From positions 1-20,310 of the forward strand of contig JBIKMR010000048.1 in NCBI GenBank assembly GCA_044359155.1: DNA of 20,310 bases. The letters run 5' to 3'. Below the pieces are notes generated by a model. The model did no database searches. It was not told where the DNA came from and saw nothing but the letters and a program-made list of their open reading frames with translations. Positions within the stretch are counted from its first letter, which is position 1; each line of letters opens with the position of its first letter. This DNA is from WGMK01 sp044359155. Lineage in GTDB: Bacteria > Hydrogenedentota > Hydrogenedentia > Hydrogenedentales > JAEUWI01. The translations under genes were made by a program, and so were the position numbers. Below are positions 8,513-15,495 of the stretch, piece by piece.

Positions 8513-8629
8513 GAGAATATAAAACCCGTCAAGAATCAGGACCCACTCCAAGCCAGTAGCAAGCTTTGCACCGGAACTCCGTGGGTTGACCGTATCTGTG
8601 GACGCACAGCACCCTCGAAACTGGCTTCG

Positions 8630-8645
8630 CCAAGAGTACTCTTGG
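8630..8645. repeat. 16-bp perfect palindrome upstream of a sigma-54 promoter
   Basis: CCAAGAGTACTCTTGG is self-complementary and ends 13 bases before the TGG of the -24 element. It could be a regulator site, but it is closer than usual activator sites for sigma-54. Confidence 0.5.
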
Positions 8646-8658
8646 GGAATGTAATCAT

Positions 8659-8674
8659 TGGCACGAAACTTGCT
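8659..8674 (+). promoter_or_regulatory. Sigma-54 (-24/-12) promoter upstream of the export operon
   Basis: TTGGCACGAAACTTGCT (8658-8674) matches the RpoN consensus TGGCACG-N4-TTGCW without mismatch, with correct GG-to-GC spacing. The predicted start is about 8685, within the tRNA-Ser remnant, leaving a roughly 470-base leader before the export operon. The three precursor units carry promoters of the same class. No TATGGT-type dyad was found at the corresponding distance upstream. Confidence 0.65.
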
Positions 8675-8679
8675 TAGAT

Positions 8680-8737
8680 CTCGAAAGCCGTTGACGGGGT
8701 AACCTGTCCGAGAGTTCGAATCTCTCCCTCTCCGCCA
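8680..8737 (+). pseudogene. 3' half of tRNA-Ser(CGA), 5' half absent
   Basis: The sequence begins at the anticodon loop CTCGAAA (anticodon CGA 8682-8684). It continues with a long variable arm, a perfect T-stem GAGAG/CTCTC around TTCGAAT, the 3' acceptor strand CCTCTCC, G and encoded CCA (8735-8737). The complementary 5' acceptor strand (GGAGAGG) is not found upstream, where the sigma-54 promoter lies instead. This is a second 3' tRNA half, again starting at the anticodon loop, the usual crossover region of tRNA-targeting tyrosine recombinases. Confidence 0.75.
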
Positions 8738-9158
8738 TTATTCTTCCATGCCGGCTGCCGCGTCCACCACCGCGCGCGCAGCCCAAGTCCAGTAATTCCA
8801 GAAGGTATGGACGGCTCAGGCACCCCGGCATACCACGCCGAATCCCCGGACGCGTCGGCAGTTTTTTCCACAAGCATCGGCGGCGCAGAACCCTCGGGAT
8901 AAGCGGGAACACCCTGGGAACCCCGTAAATGGCAATTTCAACGCTTGCTGGCCGGGTGAAGTTCTTACTTCGGATCAGACGGTTAAGGATCCGCGAACCG
9001 AGGGGTGCGCCACTTATCACATGCTCACTCTCTAATCGCTTCCTCTTGCTGCTCGCTCAAAAATTTGGTGGCATCGTTCTAGTGGTGGGTTGATTCATTC
9101 TTGTGTAGAATTCGCCAAGCAGTGCAGAGCAGCACAGCTTTGGGAGGGGTGGAAGCGC

Positions 9159-10130
9159 TTGGAGAGTTCAACTACGCTGTTTGTGTGCGCTTCGGTGGCG
9201 TTCAGTAGGCAAGACGTCTTGACTGCGGCGGACGCGTGGGGCAAGCTTGGCGGAGTGCGCGATGACGCGTGCCTGCGGCTGGCGTGTCTGCATGCCGCGC
9301 GGGATGCCGGGCTGTCTTGCGGCGAAGATGAGTTGCAGACTGCTTCAGAGGCTTTCCGCCGCGCGCACGGACTGCGCAACGGAGACTTGACGCGTGCATG
9401 GATGGCGCGCTGGCAGGTGTCGGTGGTAGAGTTTGGGGATTACCTTGAACGGGAGGAGTTGCTGCGACACTACCGCGGCCGGCTGGCGGAAACCCTGCGA
9501 AGCGATCTTGTGGATGCCGCTGCGCTGGATGAAGTCCTCTGGCCGGATGCCGTCTTCACCGGGAACGCGGAGCGCTGGTGCGAAGCGCTTGCCGCACGGA
9601 CCACCGCAGCCGCAGCACTGGGCGATACGTCGGCCCTTTTTGCCCCCTGGCCGGAACGCCTGAAATTGCTTGATGCGGCTCTGCAACATTTTGCCTCCCG
9701 TGCAGCCACGCCGGAAGCCACCCAGGCCGCCCTTGAATCGCACTGGCGAGATTACTTGGTATTCGATTGTGAGTTCGGACACTTTGCCACCGTGGAATCG
9801 GCACTTGAAGCGCGGCTGTGTGTGGAGGAAGATGGGGCGGAGCTGGCGTCGGTGTGTGCCGAAGCGGGCGGACGCCACCATCGCGCGCGGGTATTGCATG
9901 TGGACCTGCCTGCACCGTTGCGCGCAGCGGCGCTGTCGTGCGCACCCGGTGCGATAATCCCCCCGATGGAGCTGTCGGGCGAGCATGTGTTGTGCCGGGT
10001 ACTTGCCAAGGATTCCCCCGACCTGAATGATGCTGACACCCGGGTGCGGGTGCAGGACAATCTGCTTGCCGAAGCACTTCGCCCACTGATGACGCAGCAA
10101 GTCGCCTGGCCAGGTGAGGATGCTCGATGA
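9159..10130 (+). CDS. PpiC/SurA-like peptidylprolyl-isomerase-related protein of a peptide export operon
   Basis: First gene of the export operon; its stop overlaps the transporter start by four bases (ATGA). I chose TTG at 9159 because GGGAGGGG lies nine bases upstream; a TTG at 9090 would add 23 residues but has no spaced ribosome site. The 323 residues show a SurA-N-like helical segment (about 35-110, VRDDACLRLACLHAARDAGL onward, with GEDELQTASEAFRRAHGL). After a variable middle comes a degenerate parvulin-like domain (about 198-285; LPAPLRAAALSCAPGAIIPP corresponds to the L-x-P-x-L-x-x-A-x-F-x-L-x-P-G-x-V-x-x-P stretch). No signal peptide is evident, so it is probably cytoplasmic. Relatives occur beside double-glycine ABC exporters as putative peptide-maturation proteins. 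A chaperone or escort role for precursors is inference; isomerase activity is doubtful. Confidence 0.75.
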   Translation: MESSTTLFVCASVAFSRQDVLTAADAWGKLGGVRDDACLRLACLHAARDAGLSCGEDELQTASEAFRRAHGLRNGDLTRAWMARWQVSVVEFGDYLEREELLRHYRGRLAETLRSDLVDAAALDEVLWPDAVFTGNAERWCEALAARTTAAAALGDTSALFAPWPERLKLLDAALQHFASRAATPEATQAALESHWRDYLVFDCEFGHFATVESALEARLCVEEDGAELASVCAEAGGRHHRARVLHVDLPAPLRAAALSCAPGAIIPPMELSGEHVLCRVLAKDSPDLNDADTRVRVQDNLLAEALRPLMTQQVAWPGEDAR

Positions 10131-13100
10131 CGAATGACCCGTATGATCTCCTCAATGGACTCCAGTTGCTGGAGTTCTTTCCACCCGAGGCGCGGGTACG
10201 TGTGGCAGCCTGCTGCCGCGAGGAACGCTACGAGTTTGGCGATGTGATTGTGCAGGAGGGGGCGCCGGGCGATGCCTACTTCATCCTCGCCGAAGGACGC
10301 GCGAGGGTATACAAGCGCGGCGATGATGGGCAGGAAATCCCACTGAATGTGTTGCGCCCCGGTGATGAGTTCGGCGAGATGGCCCTGATAGAAGAAGGAG
10401 TCCGGACTGCAAGCGTACGATGCAGTTCCTCCGTGCGTCTATTCCGTCTGGACCGCGCCGACTTCCACCGTATCCTTTCAGATTCTCCCGAGCTGTTGCA
10501 GTGCCTGCAGCTGCGCCTGCGCCGTCGAAAGATTCACAACTTCCTGCGACAGACCCCAGCCTTTGGCGCCCTACCAGCCCCGGTATTGCAAGAATTCCTT
10601 GAACTCCTCATGCCGATGTCGTACGCCCAGAACACGACTGTGCTCAAGGAAGGTGAAGTCTCCGACGAGTTCTACATCATCGAAGAAGGGCGCGTGCGCA
10701 TCTTCGTGCAGGCCGATAGCAAGACCCGGAATGTCGCCTATCGCCGTGCAGGCGATTACTTTGGCGAGATATCCGCCATCCGTGGCACGCCACGCACCGC
10801 CACCGTGCAGTGTGCCACGGCATGCCGACTCCTGTGTATGAAGCGCGATGCCCTGTTAGGCCTGATGGAGACCCATCCAGAATTCCAGCGTGCCGTGGAA
10901 GAACGCATGGCGGCGTATGACTATCGCACCGAAGCCAAGGTGCCGGTGGATTTTTCGCAGGAGATGTTACCGGTTTCTGCCTTGGCGGAACAGGTCAATA
11001 TTGACGCCGCTGACGGTGCCCCTGTGGCAAAGGCGCAGCGTGGCCGCCCACATCGCTCCGGCTGGGGAAGGCGTGTCCCCTTCGTTCGCCAGATAGACGA
11101 GATGGACTGTGGGGCCGCGTCGCTCGCCATGATTTGCCGCTACTTCGGACGGCGCGTCAGCCTGCCGCGCATACGTCAGCTTGCGCACACGGCGCTGGAT
11201 GGCACCAGCCTTCGCTCCATACTTGGGGCCGCTTCCGAACTGGGGCTTGCGGCACGCGCTATCAAAGCCACTGCCGACGATCTCGACGCGATTACTTTGC
11301 CAGCCATTCTCCACTGGGAAGGCAACCACTGGATCGTTGCCGAACGCGTGACCCGGCGGTATGTGGATATCGTTGACCCGGCGTCGGGGTCGCGGCGTGT
11401 GCCGCGCAAGGAGTTCCTGGAAAAGTGGAGCGGCTACGCGGCGCTTTTCGAGTACACTCAGGCCTTCGATGGCGCACCTGAGAGCAGCGGCACATGGGGA
11501 TGGGCGCTTCAATTCGTCAAGCCCTTCCGCCTTACGCTGGTGCAGATTCTCCTGCTGGCAGTCATCACGAGCGGCTTTCAGCTGCTGCTGCCTGTATTCA
11601 CGCAAATCATCGTGGACCGCGTGGTGGTCGAGCGAGACATCGAGACGCTTAACATTCTTATCGGCGCGCTGGTGGCTGCCTTGGGCTTCATGCTTTCCGC
11701 CAACCTGCTCCAGCGATTCATGCTCAGTTTTGCAGCCGTGCACATTGACGCTGCCATTCTCGATCATCTCACCCGAAGTATGCTCGCGCTGCCGATGAGC
11801 TACTTCAACAGCCGCCGCATCGGCGATATCCAGCGTCGCCTTGCAGGTGCGCGGCAGGTGCGCGAGTTCATTGTTCATAGCGGGTTGATGGGCCTGCTTG
11901 CCGCAGTGCAGATTACCGCCTATCTCGGGCTGATGGCCATCTATAGCATCACCCTTTTGGGTGTGTTCGCGATAACGGTGCCCTGTTACGTCGGCTTGAT
12001 GTACTTCTCAAGACACCTGCTGCGTCCCCTTTTCGACCGAATCGAGGAGAGCCAGGGCCGATACCAGTCGCATCAGGTCGATGCCATACGGGGTATTGAG
12101 GCGGTCAAGGCAAGCGCGGGAGAGCAGCAGTTCCGCGACCGCATGTTGAGCCAGTTTCTCGGCCTCGCGCGCACACAGTTCAAGAGCAATTTCACCATCA
12201 TGTTTTACGAGAGCGCGGTGCAGGCCGTGGGCTTCCTCTCGACGATCCTCTTCCTGTGGGCCGGCGCGCACATGGTGCTGCGTGGGGAGATCACCATTGG
12301 CGGATTCGTCGCGTTCAATGCGCTTGTCGCCATGGCCTACACCCCCATACTCACCGTGCTCGGCCTCTGGGATGAGTTCCAGATGTCCGACGTATTGATG
12401 AATCGGCTCAACGATATCTTCGAGTTCGAACCCGAGCAGGGCCGCAATCATCGGTTGCAACCGGTGCACAGCCTCGAAGGCCACATTCAGTTCCGCAACA
12501 TATCCTTTCGCTATGGCGGCCCGGGCAGCCCCGCTATTCTGGATCGCATCACGCTCGACATACCGGCAGGCAAGACCACGGCCATCGTGGGCCGCAGTGG
12601 CTCGGGCAAGACGACGCTCATCAAGCTCATGGGGGGGCTGCTGGAACCCACGGAAGGCACGGTCCTCTTCGACGGCGTCGACATGACCACCCTGAACTAT
12701 CGCGACCTGCGCCGTCACATTGGCTCCGTGCTGCAAGACAACTACGTGTTTGATGCCAACATACTCGACAACATTGCACTGGGCGATCCTGAACCGGACG
12801 TGCAGCGCGCAGCATGGGCGGCGCAGATTGCGAATGCCCACGACTTCATCGTCCGCTTTCCGCTGGGCTACGACACCCGCATCGGTGAAACGGGCATCGC
12901 ACTTTCCGGCGGACAGAAGCAGCGCATCGCCATTGCCCGCGCGATTTACAACAATCCCCCCGTGCTCATATTCGACGAGGCAACCAGCGCGCTCGACAGC
13001 GAGTCCGAACGCGCCATTCAGGATAACCTGGGCCAGATTCTCGCGAATCGTACCGCCGTGGTGATTGCGCACCGCCTCAGCACCATACGGAACGCCGACA

Positions 13101-13210
13101 ACATCGTTGTGCTGGAGAAGGGGGCTGTCGTCGAGAGCGGCACGCACGAGGCGCTGCTGGAACGCAAAGGCCTCTACTACTACCTGCACAGCCAGCAGAT
13201 GGGAATCTAG
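10127..13210 (+). CDS. Peptidase-containing ABC transporter with two cNMP-binding domains and C39 peptidase
   Basis: A 1027-residue fused exporter. Residues 15-120 and 145-250 are two cyclic-nucleotide-binding domains; both keep the phosphate-binding cassette (FGEMALIEEGVRTASV at 82-97 and FGEISAIRGTPRTATV at 212-227, with Glu84/Arg93 and Glu214/Arg223). Residues 315-445 are a C39 peptidase with Gln322, catalytic Cys328 (DCGAA), His401 (NHWIV) and Asp417 (DPASG) all present, so cleavage after Gly-Gly is expected. A six-helix membrane domain spans about 465-750. The ATPase has Walker A GRSGSGKTT (822-830), Q-loop Gln870, signature LSGGQ (926-930), Walker B VLIFDE (946-951) and H-loop His982. 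It lies between the PpiC-like gene (4-bp overlap) and an HlyD gene (3-bp gap). Substrates are inferred to be the double-glycine precursors encoded on the opposite strand. Confidence 0.95.
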   Translation: MTNDPYDLLNGLQLLEFFPPEARVRVAACCREERYEFGDVIVQEGAPGDAYFILAEGRARVYKRGDDGQEIPLNVLRPGDEFGEMALIEEGVRTASVRCSSSVRLFRLDRADFHRILSDSPELLQCLQLRLRRRKIHNFLRQTPAFGALPAPVLQEFLELLMPMSYAQNTTVLKEGEVSDEFYIIEEGRVRIFVQADSKTRNVAYRRAGDYFGEISAIRGTPRTATVQCATACRLLCMKRDALLGLMETHPEFQRAVEERMAAYDYRTEAKVPVDFSQEMLPVSALAEQVNIDAADGAPVAKAQRGRPHRSGWGRRVPFVRQIDEMDCGAASLAMICRYFGRRVSLPRIRQLAHTALDGTSLRSILGAASELGLAARAIKATADDLDAITLPAILHWEGNHWIVAERVTRRYVDIVDPASGSRRVPRKEFLEKWSGYAALFEYTQAFDGAPESSGTWGWALQFVKPFRLTLVQILLLAVITSGFQLLLPVFTQIIVDRVVVERDIETLNILIGALVAALGFMLSANLLQRFMLSFAAVHIDAAILDHLTRSMLALPMSYFNSRRIGDIQRRLAGARQVREFIVHSGLMGLLAAVQITAYLGLMAIYSITLLGVFAITVPCYVGLMYFSRHLLRPLFDRIEESQGRYQSHQVDAIRGIEAVKASAGEQQFRDRMLSQFLGLARTQFKSNFTIMFYESAVQAVGFLSTILFLWAGAHMVLRGEITIGGFVAFNALVAMAYTPILTVLGLWDEFQMSDVLMNRLNDIFEFEPEQGRNHRLQPVHSLEGHIQFRNISFRYGGPGSPAILDRITLDIPAGKTTAIVGRSGSGKTTLIKLMGGLLEPTEGTVLFDGVDMTTLNYRDLRRHIGSVLQDNYVFDANILDNIALGDPEPDVQRAAWAAQIANAHDFIVRFPLGYDTRIGETGIALSGGQKQRIAIARAIYNNPPVLIFDEATSALDSESERAIQDNLGQILANRTAVVIAHRLSTIRNADNIVVLEKGAVVESGTHEALLERKGLYYYLHSQQMGI

Positions 13211-13213
13211 CCC

Positions 13214-14425
13214 ATGACTACCCGCACCGACCACCTGGAACAGGGCAAGCTGGGACAGGTCACCGAACTCTTCCCCTACCGCATGCCCTTTGCCGTCGCT
13301 GGCGGCATTGCGTCATTCCTCATCGCATTCTGCGCCATAGCTTTTGTAGCCTCGCTCGTGGTCAAGGTGCCTGAGACCGTGCAGGCGCCCTTTATTCTCC
13401 TGCCCATGGGTGGAGCCGACCCCGTGCAGTCCCCCTTCGACGGCGTAATCGAAGCGGTCCACGCGAAGGCGGCGGGCGAAGTGGTGGCGGGGGAATTGCT
13501 GTTCACCATTCGCGCGCCCAGCATCCAACAACTCGCGGGAGAGCGCCGCACGCTGGAAAGCGACCTCGCCGCCGTGGCACAGCGACGCGACGCTGCGAAC
13601 GAGAGTCACGCCGTCGCGCGCCGATTGCAGGAAGCGGAAATCACCCAGCGCACGGAAGAGGTCGCCTTCCGCAAGAAGTACATGGAAGTCTACGGCGAAG
13701 TGCGCGAGCGCATCGAAGCCCTCGCGAAGAAGGGACTGGCTCCCACCATTGAACTGCTGAACCAACAGCTCGGCCAGGCGGAAGCGGAACGCGACTTGGC
13801 GCTTGCCTCAGAGCAGGGAAAGTCTGCCCGGCTTGCCTTGGAGCGCATTGAGGCTGAACACGCCCACGCATTAGAGAAGCTCGATCAGGAGGAGGCGCGC
13901 TTGAAGGTGCAGATTGCGGATCTCGACACCCGCCTGCGAAACACCTCCAGCGATCTCGTGGAAGTGCGTGCGCCCACGGCGGGCATGCTCTTGTCGGTCG
14001 CGCGCCGTCGTCCGGGAGATGTGGTGTCCGTGGGGCAGGAACTCTGCCAGCTCGCCCCGCAAGGCGCCACGCTCCGTGCGAAAGTACTGCTGCCCGAACG
14101 TTCCATGGCCCGGCTCCGCGAAGGCCAGACAACGCGACTCCTCTTCGAGGCGTTTCCCTATCAGCGCTATGGCGTGGTGGAAGGCAAGGTGGATTGGATT
14201 AGCCCAGCCCCCCTGCATGCCAAGGAAGAGGACGAGGGATTCGTGGCGCAGGTGACGCTTCAAGCGCAGAACATCGGTGAAGGCGCCAGTGCGCGGCCCT
14301 TACGCGCTGGCATGGGCGGAGAGGCGCGCATCAGCACCGGGCGCCGCACCCTGATCGAATACGCCTTCGAGCCCTTGCGTGGACTGCGAGAAAACATGCG
14401 CGGCGACAACGCACCTGCTCAGTGA
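13214..14425 (+). CDS. HlyD-type periplasmic adaptor (membrane fusion protein)
   Basis: The 403-residue protein starts three bases after the transporter stop. It has a short cytoplasmic N-terminus and one transmembrane helix (about 25-50). A lipoyl-like half follows (SPFDGVIEAVHAKAAGEVVA, from about residue 73), then a long coiled coil rich in Glu, Arg and Ala (about 105-240). The returning lipoyl/beta-barrel half follows (VEVRAPTAGMLLSVARRRPG near 250, GQTTRLLFEAFPYQRYGVVE near 305). This is the standard partner of type I and peptidase-containing ABC exporters and would couple the transporter to the outer membrane. No TolC gene is in the window, so an outer-membrane channel must be supplied elsewhere. 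The gene ends about 60 bases before a terminator that belongs to the convergent precursor genes. Confidence 0.92.
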   Translation: MTTRTDHLEQGKLGQVTELFPYRMPFAVAGGIASFLIAFCAIAFVASLVVKVPETVQAPFILLPMGGADPVQSPFDGVIEAVHAKAAGEVVAGELLFTIRAPSIQQLAGERRTLESDLAAVAQRRDAANESHAVARRLQEAEITQRTEEVAFRKKYMEVYGEVRERIEALAKKGLAPTIELLNQQLGQAEAERDLALASEQGKSARLALERIEAEHAHALEKLDQEEARLKVQIADLDTRLRNTSSDLVEVRAPTAGMLLSVARRRPGDVVSVGQELCQLAPQGATLRAKVLLPERSMARLREGQTTRLLFEAFPYQRYGVVEGKVDWISPAPLHAKEEDEGFVAQVTLQAQNIGEGASARPLRAGMGGEARISTGRRTLIEYAFEPLRGLRENMRGDNAPAQ

Positions 14426-14487
14426 GCTGGGGCAGTCACTGCGGACGGACATCCCTTGTCACTGGCAGCGGCGAACGCGGTGAAGAT

Positions 14488-14517
14488 AAAAAACCGCAGC
14501 AGACGCTTGTCTGCTGC
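14488..14517 (-). terminator. Intrinsic terminator of the precursor operon (minus strand)
   Basis: Read on the minus strand, GCAGCAGAC, loop AAGC, GTCTGCTGC is followed by GG and TTTTTT. The U-tract exists only on the minus strand, so it ends transcription of the precursor genes and separates them from the convergent export operon. The hairpin is nearly identical to the terminator at 6757-6788. Confidence 0.85.
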
Positions 14518-14627
14518 AGCTATGCCCCTTCCCCAAGGGTGATCCTTAATCCCCGCAGGGAGTCAGATCCTATTCGAAGCTATCAAGAACTGTCAGGTTT
14601 AAGTGGTCGCCTGAAAGCGAACCGCCA

Positions 14628-14759
14628 TCAAAACTTTCCGTGTGATTCCTTGGAAATCTTCGGCGTGATCTTGGGCAAAGCAACCGTTTCGCCCCCACCC
14701 TTCACCTGCTCCAGCGCATCCGCATCCAGATTCACATCTTTGTTGATATCGATAGCCAT
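14628..14759 (-). CDS. Double-glycine-leader peptide precursor 1
   Basis: A 43-residue precursor. I chose the ATG at 14759 because GGAG lies 12 bases upstream and because the start then matches precursor 2 exactly; an upstream in-frame ATG would touch the ribosome site. The leader MAIDINKDVNLDADALEQVK ends in Gly-Gly(-Gly), with the classic pattern Leu -12, Leu -7, Val -4 relative to the first GG pair. This makes it a predicted substrate of the C39 domain of the transporter. The core after GG is about 21 residues (GETVALPKITPKISKESHGK plus F). It is basic, has no Cys, and lacks the YDLKxAKK tail shared by precursors 4 and 5. Last gene before the terminator. Confidence 0.8.
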   Translation of the reverse strand: MAIDINKDVNLDADALEQVKGGGETVALPKITPKISKESHGKF

Positions 14760-14802
14760 CGTTCTCATCTCCGTCTTTCGCTCGTGATTGCGAACTTTGA
14801 GT

Positions 14803-14949
14803 CTATCCAATCAGCCCTTCTTCGCGACAGCCAGATCGTAGGTGGCAGTGGTTTGGTTTGCCCTTGCCGGAAACCACAGCCCCGCCCCCCTTTACCTGCT
14901 CCAGCGCATCCGCATCAAGATTCACGTCTTTGTTGATATCGATAGCCAT
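14803..14949 (-). CDS. Double-glycine-leader peptide precursor 2, apparently frameshifted core
   Basis: The 48-residue frame starts at ATG and its first 22 residues are identical to precursor 1 (MAIDINKDVNLDADALEQVK then GG), though the DNA differs at synonymous sites. The in-frame core (AVVSGKGKPNHCHLRSGC...) is unlike its siblings. In the next frame the end reads TATYDLAVAKKG and stops, closely matching the tails VAGYDLKAAKKV and AGSYNLKVAKKV of precursors 5 and 4. A single-base change between the GG codons and that tail would restore a sibling-like peptide. The C6 run at 14885-14890 (plus strand; AAGGGGGGCGGGG in sense) is a candidate slip site. It may be a pseudogene, a phase-variable gene or an assembly error. 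Confidence 0.7.
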   Translation of the reverse strand: MAIDINKDVNLDADALEQVKGGGAVVSGKGKPNHCHLRSGCREEGLIG

Positions 14950-15072
14950 TGTTCTCGTCTCCGTTTTGTTTTGATTAGGAGTCCTGTTCTGGAGGTCCGT
15001 CGCTCACGGCGGTCACCGCCTATAATTCTGGCATGTAATTAAGAGGACGTCGTGTTCAGTCTCGCTCGGACA

Positions 15073-15243
15073 TTACTTCTTGACGATGGGTGCGCCCCCC
15101 GGCGGTGCCGTTAGGGTGTCGCTGGTCGTCGTTGCCGCCTCGCGCACTTTCTGCACCGCCGGCAGCAGCAATGCGCCGCCCTTCACCTGTTCCAAATCTT
15201 CCGCACCCAGGTTCTGGTCATTGTTGATATCGATGTTTGCCAT
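15073..15243 (-). CDS. Double-glycine-leader peptide precursor 3
   Basis: A 56-residue precursor starting at ATG, with GAGGAG seven bases upstream. The leader MANIDINNDQNLGAEDLEQV-KGG has Leu -12, Leu -7, Val -4 and Gly-Gly. The 33-residue core begins ALLLPAVQKVREAATTTSDT and ends in PPGGAPIVKK. It has no Cys, is hydrophobic then Thr/Ser-rich, and keeps a basic Lys-Lys end. It is the first gene of a three-precursor unit (3, 2, 1) with its own sigma-54 promoter about 110 bases upstream. Translocation by the PCAT-type transporter encoded just beyond is inferred. Confidence 0.85.
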   Translation of the reverse strand: MANIDINNDQNLGAEDLEQVKGGALLLPAVQKVREAATTTSDTLTAPPGGAPIVKK

Positions 15244-15349
15244 GTTGATTCTCCTCGGAGGAACTAAGTCCCCGCTGTAATGCCGCCTCTCTCAAGCGGC
15301 TTTGTTCTACTTTGTCGTCCGCTGCGTTTCGCGAGCTTGTCTTGTCAAA

Positions 15350-15364
15350 GCAATAGCCGTGCCA
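15350..15364 (-). promoter_or_regulatory. Sigma-54 promoter of the precursor 3-2-1 unit
   Basis: On the minus strand TTGGCACGGCTATTGCT fits TGGCACG-N4-TTGCW perfectly. The predicted start is about 15338, giving a 5' leader of about 95 bases before precursor 3. Confidence 0.85.
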
Positions 15365-15456
15365 AGTTGCGATTCTCAACATAAGCTATTTCAAAGAAAG
15401 TGTTTACAGAGAAAGTGGGAACGGCGCGAATCTGCAGGTCAGCAGCATTTTCTCAA

Positions 15457-15468
15457 GATGGTCTCGAT
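15457..15468. promoter_or_regulatory. Candidate upstream activator half-site for precursor 3
   Basis: GATGGTCTCGAT resembles the TATGGTATCGA element found upstream of precursors 4 and 5. It lies about 100 bases upstream of the -24 element. Only one half of the dyad is recognisable. Confidence 0.4.
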
Positions 15469-15495
15469 TTGCAGAACTCAAGTCCAGAAACGAGA

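Larger units (their letters stand above)
8513..9158. other. Long intergenic leader between the membrane-protein gene and the export operon
   Basis: No credible gene on either strand; the open frames here are shadows of the tRNA remnant and GC bias. It contains the palindrome at 8630-8645, a sigma-54 promoter at 8659-8674 and the tRNA-Ser(CGA) 3' half at 8680-8737. From 8738 to 9140 I see no further structure. Confidence 0.5.

Noticed and set aside
8655..9020. Minus-strand frame of 121 codons (AERERFELSDRLPRQ)
   Set aside because: Antisense of the tRNA-Ser(CGA) T-arm and GC-rich intergenic DNA; no ribosome site.
8940..9095. TGGCA-type sequences as a second sigma-54 promoter nearer the export operon
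   Set aside because: Neither TGGCAA...TTGC (spacing too long) nor TGGCATCGTTCTAGT (no GC at -12) meets the -24/-12 rule.
12008..13234. Antisense frame of 408 codons
   Set aside because: Shadow of the ABC transporter ATPase region.
14422..14787. Plus-strand frame of 121 codons after the HlyD gene
   Set aside because: Runs through the minus-strand terminator and antisense to precursor 1; no domain.
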